This document shows, one piece after another, positions 21,401-29,600 of a stretch of DNA of 31,502 bases. This DNA is from Apostichopus californicus (Eukaryota; Echinodermata; Holothuroidea; Aspidochirotida; Stichopodidae), in assembly GCA_020650975.1 (NCBI GenBank), contig JAIPMN010030777.1, positions 1 through 31,502 of the forward strand, in the 5' to 3' direction. The translations under genes were made by a program, and so were the position numbers. The first letter of the stretch is position 1, and each line of letters opens with the position of its first letter. Below the pieces are notes generated by a model. The model had not been told where the DNA came from and did no database searches. It worked only from the letters and a program-made list of their open reading frames with translations.

Positions 21401-24190
21401 GGCATCTTGGACACACCAAACAAGCAAATCTGTTTAAAAATGAAACAAATAATATTTTATAAATATTTGCATTTTCTTTCTTGAAGCTAATTGGAATGGG
21501 TTTTGGCAACAGAACTGAAATAACCCGAACTGAATAGTGAACTTCACAATTTTACAGATTCAACTTGAGTATACTGTAGAACTTTCAAAGATGGTGGGAA
21601 AATTTCAATTGGGTTTGTAATTCACAGTTCTAAACTCAATTTGTAGTGAATTTAGTCTACAGTAGTTAACTACTCCTCAAGAATAGTATAGATCTATTTG
21701 TTACATAATTTAAATACTACAGAAAATGGATTGTCACTCTTTTTTTTGTGTACCTTGCATACAGTACGATATCTTGTAGTTATTGTGTAGTATGTATTAT
21801 AACACTCTCATTGCAACTTGAAGTTATGTGTACAGTACTTTGAATATATCCTGCAGTTTATAAGGTAGTATTACATAACACCTTCGTTGCAGCATGCAGT
21901 TAAGTGTATCTTGCATAGACTGTATCTTGTAGTTATTGAGAAGTATTACATAACACCCTCATTGCACCATGAAGTTACTTACACAGAACTTTGCATATAC
22001 ATACTACATCCTGAAGTTTGTTTATGCAGTAATATGTGACACCCTTATTGCACCATGTAGTCCTGTAGAATTCTAGGTGTACAGTGCCAGCTAGAGTTAC
22101 TGCAATTGTTCCCATACTGTACTGACTCACTAGACTTGTGTGGTTACTGACATTAACTTTCTAGTCATGCCCTATATACACACCTTGTACTGTAATTACT
22201 GTGTGATCTGCCCAGGTCAGGCCAGGTCATAAGTACCTTCTTATTATATACCTTGCTATAATACATGTTGATAAACAAATATAACAGCATTAGCCTTCAG
22301 AGTGTCTTTGTGTCTCTCCATTGCCCACTCGGTCCCTTAAAACTAACAACACACAGCTGTACTCAACTACCTGGCAAGCGCTTTTTTTTTAGAAATTATT
22401 AATTAAGTCCTTCTAAATGTTCCTTGTAAATAAAGCAATTAAGAGATTTATGCTGGTTTTAAGTTTCCATATTTAAGAACATTGTATAAAGATGTCTAGT
22501 AGGAAGAACCATTAAGTTACCATGACAATGTCACTCAGACTGTATGAAATATTTTCTCACCTTCCATTTTTCGTCAAGTTTGCCTCATCATCTGGGATAT
22601 CCTGAGAGAGAAGTTCCTCTACTCTTCTTTTCTGGATATAGCAATTCAATTATTGAAAATAAAAGAATTGAAAATATGAAGATATTAACACCTATATACA
22701 GTATATACTGGCCAGGACGTGATGTTGCTTCCCCTAAGTGATTAGCATTACCTTCAAACTATGTGCTGAAAAACAATAAACATGCCTTTTGATGGATATC
22801 ATCCACAACCGGGTATTTAATGCAGGATTGCCCTGTTGTCAGGCATGGATATGTTACAGACATCTATGGCATGTATGACAAGTTTCTGCATTTCATGAAC
22901 AATGTTTTATGTTTGTTGGAAATCCTGCAGTTTACATTAAATATTCATGTTCATAAAACTGACCATTGTGTGCGGTTAATAACATGAAACTGGTAACAAT
23001 CCTTATTTACTGTAAAGAAATTGTACAACTTTGATTGCACAGTGGTACAGCAAATGTGTGTACGTACAAGTATATATAAGGGGAAATGATGGTTGTATGG
23101 ATATATCCGACAATAGGTCACATGCAAAGCAACTGTCTGGTTTACATTAATGCCGGATGCAGACCAGCTCTTCTAACCTGTTTGTCACAATTATTGGTAA
23201 GTTTTACATTTTTATGCCAAAATTGTGAGATTCAGTGAAAAAAAAGGGAGTTCAGTAGCATTTTGCAACTGGGATAACATGGGCAGCTCTATGGTAATGT
23301 GATGTTAGCGACTAATAATGATCACGATATGAAAAGTATTACCTAACCTACAGTTAGAGTTACACTGAACACCAACCACAGTTACCTAACCTAGAGTTGG
23401 TGTTACACTGAACACCTGCCACACTGTTACCTAACCTACAGTTGGTGTTCTGAACACCTGCCACACTGTTACCTAACCTACAGTTGGTGTTACAACACCT
23501 GTCATACTGTTACCTAACCTAGAGTTGGTGTTACACTGAACACCTGCCACACTGTTACCTAACCTACAGTTGGTGTTACACTGAACACCTCTCATGTACT
23601 GTTACGTAACCTACAGTCGGTGTGAAAACACCTGTCATACCGTATTACTATAGAGTTACTAAGCAGTCAATACTGCAGTATGTAGCTCTAGAGTATAAGC
23701 TCACAACAAGTTACCCGGCTGTGTTATACAGTACTACTGTATGTACACTGTTGCGCCTACAGTGTCAGTATCGTTGATACTGGAGTCAGTTAGTCTACTT
23801 CACACCAAGCGTTCCGCAATTTATAAATTATTTTGGGAGTAAATTCAATGGGTACCATGGAATGACGCATGGGATAAAACCACAGTACGAGCATGAAATC
23901 TGAAGTCCAGGAGAGTGGCCGATAGACCAGGAGACTCCCGGTTAAACCGGGGAAGTTGACAGATTAACAGATGTGTGGCCAAACCAGTTGGAAAATCTAG
24001 AATACAGTAGTAATGTACCTTGGAAGTTGACACTGGGAGCCACCTGCATGACAACGGTCAAGCCTGCCCAAAGAAAATCAGTCCTCCCCAAATTCACTAA
24101 TAACCCCCCTCCTCACAGTCACACTTTTAAATCTCTCACCTTTACAAGATTGATGGTAGAGATATCATCACTCTCTCTCTTAAAGGACAT
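15355..24190 (-). CDS. SCNM1: SCNM1 (sodium channel modifier 1), minor-spliceosome zinc-finger protein, enlarged
   Basis: Seven minus-strand coding exons: 24190-24140, 22631-22561, 21429-21341, 19739-19633, 18499-18477, 17214-16036 and 15454-15355. They total 1620 bp, 539 codons plus stop, in phase throughout. The N-terminus MSFKRESDD, the zinc finger FACLVCPRCPVLDT...VHRGGKRH (C44, C47, H62, H68) and the C-terminal GWIHDPSGKWIRD / ENVEFDSDEE box are SCNM1 hallmarks. In vertebrates SCNM1 works in the nucleus as a component of the minor (U12-type) spliceosome, and it was first found as a modifier of sodium-channel splicing. The human protein is about 230 residues. Here the ends are conserved, but residues 114-506, mostly charged and low-complexity, roughly double the length. 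The 23-bp exon 5 is the least certain part. Identity is very secure. Confidence 0.92.
15455..16035 (-). repeat. SCNM1 intron 6, filled by a minisatellite of about 80 bp
   Basis: About seven diverged units containing GAGCACTGCTCTCAATGTTT, GGTTATCTAATAACTAAATA and AATTGTAAATATCC, with key words near 15505, 15585, 15678, 15756, 15841, 15921 and 15993. The array occupies nearly the whole intron, from just upstream of the acceptor to just inside the donor GTAAGT. Confidence 0.9.
16036..17214 (-). CDS. SCNM1: SCNM1 exon 6: giant low-complexity exon
   Basis: 1179 bp, acceptor TAATCTCTCTCCAG, donor GTAAGT. It encodes about 393 residues rich in Lys, Arg, Glu, Asp, Ser, Asn and Thr with basic clusters (KPYVSKRRRG, PHGRGRRVKADARHK, KRKRELERH) and no hydrophobic core, so probably disordered and nuclear. 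Its last residues (ELERHLDLT) run into the conserved C-terminal box. Open for the full length with no stops, which argues for real coding. Confidence 0.88.
17215..18476 (-). other. SCNM1 intron 5
   Basis: Largely a 52-bp minisatellite (17455-18240), with some plain AT-rich sequence and TACTGTCA words at the right end. Donor GTACGT. Confidence 0.7.
17455..18240. repeat. Minisatellite, unit about 52 bp, about 15 copies
   Basis: The unit reads TAACTGCCATATAGGCATAC, CAAGCTTACTGTCACATATA, then GGAATCTAAAG or TCGATACAAAGG. The two tail variants alternate, suggesting higher-order duplication of a pair. The short open frame at 17823-18017 is an artefact of the array. Confidence 0.94.
18477..18499 (-). 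CDS. SCNM1: SCNM1 exon 5: candidate 23-bp microexon
   Basis: Bounded by an acceptor ending CTGGTGCCCAG and a donor GTACGT. Exon 4 ends in phase 0 while exon 6 needs two incoming bases, so a bridging exon of length 3n+2 is required. This 23-bp piece fits and adds SGQNASQ plus a split Asp. Another undetected exon of suitable length could serve instead. Confidence 0.5.
18500..19632 (-). other. SCNM1 intron 4
   Basis: AT-rich with no repeat array. Donor GTAAAG. Open frames inside (18616-18831 minus, 19330-19536 plus) lack domains. Confidence 0.6.
19633..19739 (-). CDS. SCNM1: SCNM1 exon 4: basic helical segment
   Basis: Acceptor TTCTCCGCTTTCAG, donor GTAAAG, 107 bp, phase 1 to 0. It encodes EEHFFRKKREFHQLVEKKRQ and a polar tail. 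The exon is clearly coding and in phase with the zinc-finger exon. Confidence 0.85.
19740..21340 (-). other. SCNM1 intron 3
   Basis: AT-rich. Contains a poly-G run at about 19938-19947 and a TATAGATA-type simple repeat at about 20855-20885. Nothing coding recognised. Confidence 0.6.
21341..21429 (-). CDS. SCNM1: SCNM1 exon 3: matrin-type C2H2 zinc finger
   Basis: Acceptor GTTTAAACAG, donor GTGAGG, 89 bp. It encodes FACLVCPRCPVLDTIEMLCV then HRGGKRHKS, with Cys-X2-Cys-X14-His-X5-His. All four zinc ligands are present. Reading past the donor meets a TAA within four codons, supporting the splice site. Confidence 0.93.
21430..22560 (-). other. SCNM1 intron 2
   Basis: AT-rich, with a four-unit diverged tandem repeat at about 21740-22070. 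Donor GTGAGA. Confidence 0.65.
21740..22070. repeat. Diverged tandem repeat, unit about 78 bp, four copies
   Basis: Recurring words CTTGTAGTTATTG, AGTATTACATAACACC and TCATTGCACCATGAAGTTA, with the last near 21809, 21886, 21957 and 22044. Spacing varies, so the array is old. Confidence 0.75.
22561..22631 (-). CDS. SCNM1: SCNM1 exon 2
   Basis: Acceptor GCTATATCCAG, donor GTGAGA, 71 bp, phase 0 to 2. It encodes KRRVEELLSQDIPDDEANL and TKNG, matching the SCNM1 segment that precedes the zinc finger in vertebrates. Confidence 0.92.
22632..24139 (-). other. SCNM1 intron 1
   Basis: Contains the 45-bp minisatellite at 23340-23640. The remainder is unremarkable AT-rich sequence. Donor GTGAGA. Confidence 0.65.
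23340..23640. repeat. Minisatellite, unit about 45 bp, six to seven copies
   Basis: The unit is TACCTAACCTACAGTTGGTG, TTACACTGAACACCTGCCAC, ACTGT. Some copies lack the TTACACTG portion. Confidence 0.93.
24140..24190 (-). CDS. SCNM1: SCNM1 exon 1 (first coding exon)
   Basis: ATG at 24190 with A at -3. 17 codons reading MSFKRESDDISTINLVK, then donor GTGAGA. The start MSFKRE.DD is shared with vertebrate SCNM1, so this start is secure. Confidence 0.93.
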
Positions 24191-24249
24191 GGTTTTTGTC
24201 AATCTTCTTCTGTTTCACTGATCACCGATTTGTCTTACTGTACCATAGC

Positions 24250-24496
24250 CTATCAAGGTTTACGGCAGAGTACGTTGGCTTGCTCATATCTGTACACAGT
24301 ACAGTATGTTTTTGTGTCAGTGCCCATGCGTGATCACAATGTAGCTGCCGGTTCATGTTTATAAACAAAATCATGGAGGCGGCCATATTTATTACCCATG
24401 ATGCATCATAGACATCCGGGTTCCCTACAGCGCGCCTGCGCAAATATCGTTTATCGTAGCATTAGCGGAACAATTCTTCGAACGCACACATAATTT
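24250..24496. promoter_or_regulatory. Probable bidirectional SCNM1/CNOT4 promoter
   Basis: Locally GC-richer sequence between divergent genes. It contains ATGGAGGCGGCCAT (24373-24386), which carries a YY1-like core on either strand, an ACCCATGATGCATCAT word (about 24394-24409), and GCGCCTGCGCAA (24432-24443), close to the NRF1 consensus. Such sites are typical of TATA-less housekeeping promoters. A good donor, TTTGTAAGC at 24497, may end the non-coding first exon of CNOT4. Transcription starts cannot be placed from sequence. Confidence 0.6.
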
Positions 24497-26607
24497 GTAA
24501 GCAAAGTCTTTCTTTCTATTTATTCTAACACTGTTTGTTTCATCGTTCTAAGTAAAAGTATGTTAATTTGCCATGTTATACATTGTTTATAATTTGTATT
24601 GCCTATTAAAAAAGGCATCTTCAAAAGAATGCGCCGTTAAGTCTTCCCCGCACCCATTATTACATAGGAGGCGATAACACTAGGCTGTCGTACAATACTG
24701 TACCTAGTATTGACGTAACAAATAACACTAACGTGCAATACTGTGAGTGGGATAACTTAGACAGTGCAAAGTCTATTCTAATGACATCATATTCGAGGAA
24801 TTACTGTAAAATTGTGGTTGTTACTAATTTTAGGCGTCGCTGGGTAATCAAACTGCCACCAAAGCTCAAGGTTTTTGTGAATTAGGCCTAGACCAAAACG
24901 ACAAGGACTAGAACTCGCCAGTGTTTAACTTTTAACTGTAGCTAGCCAAGCATAATGTAACGTAGGCCTAGGGCCTAGGCCTAAGTTAATGTAACTTACT
25001 AACGGTGAGGGATAGTCTAGCCTAAGCCGTATTGATAACGGTACATGATGGATAGTCACAAGATGAGCAGGTTAGGCCTATAAACTGTACGCTTTCATAA
25101 CAAAGCTAATGTTGTGACTACCTGATATACACAGCGTAATGTCAATGTTACATTTTGACTGAGCCTAGTCTAGGCCATAATAACATTAACAATAACAGTG
25201 AACACAGTGAATGTATCTTTTCCTGTCTTCTAAGAACTTGTAGTAGTTTCAAATAATAATTGGTTGTATCTAATTGTGAAATCAAACTAAGCAAGGCCTA
25301 CAGGCTATTTGCATGCTAAGAACTTACTGTATACTTCAATACTTCCTTTAAATAGATGTGTAGGCCCAGGCTCAACTTTGACATGATAGGCCTAACTCTA
25401 GTAAATACACTTTCAATAAACTATAAGACAGATCACACTATTGGTAATGAGTTTCTAGGTGATTAATCAAATATGTCGTAGCTTTCGTTTAGATCTCTGT
25501 CTGCCCTGTTTAAGTTCTTAAATCTGAAAAAGTTTGTGTTGTTCCCTTTTATTGCAAAATCTAGAGCATGTTGTGACCATTATGGCATACAGTGAAGAAA
25601 GCTACATGCATAATATTTAGCTGAGAATACCTGATTCTGCTGGCATGCATCTCATACAGATGATCTGCCTGTAGATGATTTGTATCAAGTCTTCTTCCTC
25701 TGATATCTCTTCCAGAGCAAATTGATATTTATTTAAATCTCTTTTAAAAAGTCAAGTATCATAGCCAATTCCAGCTAAATGACCTCCAAAGAAAGTTGAA
25801 CATATTTATGAGTAAATTCCATGGGACGCCGACATTACATTTCTGTGGTTCCAGTGCCATTCCGCCATAGGTACATACCGCCATACCATTCCGCCATAGG
25901 TTTCGTTCCTTTTTGCCATGGTGGAAAGGCTCAAAACCTATGGCGAAAGGTACAATTTAGGAGTGGACTATACACAGGAATGTATGAGTGAAACTATTTT
26001 TGATTCGCTTGGAAGGATAGGTACACTGTCTTCAAAATGTGACAGTTCGCTGGATAGACAGAATTGTAGTTAAGACAAGATTGGGGAATAGATACACAGT
26101 CTTTAATGAACATGTTGATTGAATAGTTTTAATTGTAAGTTCGTAAGAGTTGGTACACTGTCTTCAAAACTAAATGTATTTTGTTGAATAAATCAAATTA
26201 ATTTAGGTTGATTGTTTATTAAAAAGACAGATTCTGATTGTTGATTTAAATGACAGATTTTATAGATTTTGTGGGCCTAGGTAGTGTGAAACGAAGCATA
26301 TATACAGTACATGTAGGTCTACAGTGCACCCACTATAATGTACTGTACTCTCTCCACCATACAAAAGTGCTTTACCGCCATCAGAGTAACATGGCGGAAA
26401 TGGCACTTTTTCTATGGCGGAAAGAACACATTTTCTATGGCGGAATGTACCGATGGCGGAATGACACAGCCCCCCATTTTAACAGTAACTACATAAGAAG
26501 AATATCTTACATCCTAGATAAGCCATCATTATCACAAAGTTGATTGAATGGGAAAAGATACAAATATAACTTGAAACCTTGTTCTGACTTTATGTTTGTG
26601 TTAACAG
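24497..26607 (+). other. Putative CNOT4 leader intron
   Basis: Runs from the candidate donor at 24497 to the acceptor TTGTGTTAACAG at 26607. It holds a cluster of GGCCTA palindromes (about 24885-25400) and the inverted-repeat element at 25854-26467. The 5' boundary is inference. Confidence 0.45.
25854..26467. mobile_element. Inverted-repeat element built from CCGCCAT words (MITE-like)
   Basis: Left end GTGCCATTCCGCCATAGGTA; right end, reverse-complemented, GTGTCATTCCGCCATCGGTA. Behind each end lie further copies of ATTCCGCCATAG in the same orientation, so each terminus is a small array. The centre repeats ACACTGTCTTCAAAA-like words three times. It has no transposase. The target duplication is unclear. 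The open frame at 26250-26543 runs through the repeat and is not a gene. Confidence 0.72.
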
Positions 26608-29600
26608 GTTACTTGACAATAGCACTGCCAGTGCACAGAGAAGTCATCACCACAGAAGACATTTGACCTTTATCCCTTGTATCCCTTTCTTCGGAATCAT
26701 CAAAACTCAACAAGATGCTGCAAGACTCAACAAATGAAGACCCTGTTGAAGTAAGACCATTGCACACCTCAGTAGCATTCACAGGATTTCAAAGGTTTCT
26801 TTCTGGGGGGGGGGTACTCGAAATCCTGGACTGATTTAGTTAGGGGCATTAATCTTTGTGGAAGGGTTAATCACACAGAGTATAAGTAAGTTTCCAGAAT
26901 TGCACTAATAAGCTAACAAAAATATGTTGGTAGTTAACAACAAGAAAAGATTTTGTATTCTAAAGATATAAATTTTGCCTCCCCCCAAAAAAGTAAAAAA
27001 AAATATAAAAATTAAGCAAACGTCAGCAAATATTTTGATTTGGCCATATGAAAACTCACTTTTTGTTACATCATTAGAAATGCAGAATACGGATTGAGGA
27101 CTCATTTTTGGTTGGACATCTATCAGCCAAAATATACTATAAAGAAATCACAAAGAAATCCGCTTCATCAGGATTATAGTATTTCGCTATCAGACATTCA
27201 CATGGCATGGCTATACAAGTTTTGTTCTGCTCAGCTGATTGGCTTTTAAATAAATATATACAGAAGTCATTGTTGTCATGACAATAGTTATGAAAGTAGG
27301 TCTGCTTAATTATCCATAAATGATTATTTGTACTTAAAATAAATCAAGTGAAGTTTTTTTTGCCATATCATTTTTGTGCTTATGCCATTACATGACATGC
27401 ACAGTATGTCAGGGAATGTTGACATGTCCAAGTGCTTATATGACAGTCCATAAAGCTCCAATAAAGCCACGAGATACCTAATCACAGACATTCATGACTT
27501 GATCAACATACAATTGCAATCCTCCCAGGTTGAAAACCCTGCAAGCCATCCCAGGTTCAGAGGATATATATAAGGTCCTAGCGCAGATTTTCAACTGTGC
27601 AGAAAAATGAAAAACAGAAACAATAACACAAAGATAGCAAAAAATGAGAAAAAAAGAAAAAGTTATAGCTGAGAGGTGTTAAAGAAATAAAAACTAAAAA
27701 GATCAGAAGGTTGTACAGCTGTTCTTTTCCATTGTAAAGCATAGTACTGTTTGTATCAGGAGTGCTCATCCATAGGCCTGCTTTCAGAACAAATTGTGAA
27801 ATCAAACATGATCGTAGGAATTTCCGTAAGATTTTTTTTCTTACTCTGGGTGTCTCTTTAGAAATGAGTAGTGTGCCCCCTCTACGAAAGCACATGTAAC
27901 TCCCAAATAACACCATAGCATTATTAGCTTGTGAATGTATCTTGAGTTAATTGAAGTAATTAGAGCGGTCAATGAAGTGAGTTGATTAACTGATTAGATT
28001 TGTTCTTTTTCTTCTGTTTCCTTTATGATTTATCAGTGCCCATTGTGCATGGAAACCTTGGAGATTGATGATGTCAACTTCTACCCATGTACTTGCGGAT
28101 ACCAGGTAAGGAGTGATCCATAGCTCAGGTCCTCTTCTGCTACTTTTAGTGTTTCAACTTAAACGTTTAGACTTTTTGTTGAGCATAATATATATCGCTG
28201 AAAACTCAAAGCATTCTGTGAACAACAACTACCGTATACTGTTTGTCTACAGATTTGCTGTGTGTCATACGACTATTTTTTTTGTTCAAGAGGTCCAGCT
28301 TGTTTTGATGACCTTGTTAAGAGCAAAATATTGTTTTGATAGTCACTGATTCTGGGAGATAATCTTTCTCATTCTTTATGCGCTTTAAATGTTTTGTCAT
28401 TGACTCTGTATTTCATTCAATTTCAATTTCTTTATTCCAGTATAAATTAAAAAATTTATAAATAGGACACATAATAATGATGCACAAAAGACGTAACATG
28501 TACAATCATGAAAGCATGAACAAATCAGAAATAAGATGGAGGATTAGAAGGTTTTTTTTTTAGAATGAAAGATTTAAAAGGATTAAAAAGATTATAACAG
28601 AGATTCTAAGAACCCATTTTGAATATAAATGGCTGCTCTGTAGATAAATGAGTTCTTAAAAAGCATGTTCCTAAAAGTTGGCAAGATAGCAAGTTTTCGT
28701 AGATTGTACTTGATTGTTCTATTGCACAGAGAGATCAAATTGAAGTGAAGTGGGTGATCTTTAGAACTATGTATATTCTTAGCTAGTCTTAGTCTTATGA
28801 AGTCATTTTTAGCAGCAGTGTTTACTTTACCAACCAGGCTTTCATAGTCATGTATCCAGATATGTACTGTTTGCATCACATTCAGTCAGAAGTTACAAAC
28901 GAAATTCTTCTTAATCCATCCATGCCTTCCCCTTTTAAATTAAAATATATATATATCAAGGATTGCATGTAGGTAGGATTTTATGTTTTTGATGACCAGA
29001 CTCATGTTTCTGACCTTCCAATTAATCACCACAGATTTGTCGGTTTTGTTGGCATCGAATCAGGACAGATGAAAACGGCCTGTGTCCGGCTTGTCGTAAA
29101 GCCTACCCAGAATGCCCAGCAGATTTCAAACCACTGTCAGAGGAAGAGTAAGAGCCATTTTCTTTTCCAGCCAATCTTTTAAGGGTCATTCCTGAAACTC
29201 ATGCAGAAGTGAACAGAGTTTTTTGTAGATTATCGAATTACATAAGGTCCACCTTCACAATAGTCAGTATATTGTTACTAGTACATTGTTTCATGTATAC
29301 ACCACAAAATATCTCTTTTCACCCAGAAATAATGTGTAGTTGTTCCAACATCCATCCAAACTCTTCATGCAAGAAACAGGCCTTTGTGCATCTGCAGGTT
29401 AAATTATTGCAAGACTAAATCTTGATTCATTTGGTATTAACAATGCGTGGTGACATATATATCCAACAGAGGAAATCTGTATGTTGCATGCACCCTTGTG
29501 TGGATGTGCGTGTACAGATGTTGTGTTACATTGCTGCCAACTGTGATAAATCTACATTTCAAGCAAACATTTTCACTGTAGTTATACATGTAAAGGTCTA

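Noticed and set aside
24222..24443. 73-codon minus-strand frame at the shared promoter
   Set aside because: The conserved SCNM1 start lies downstream at 24190 in another context, so this is leader or promoter sequence, at most an upstream frame.
27578..27916. 112-codon minus-strand hydrophobic frame
   Set aside because: Phe/Leu-rich translation of A-rich intronic DNA, no domain, inside a CNOT4 intron.
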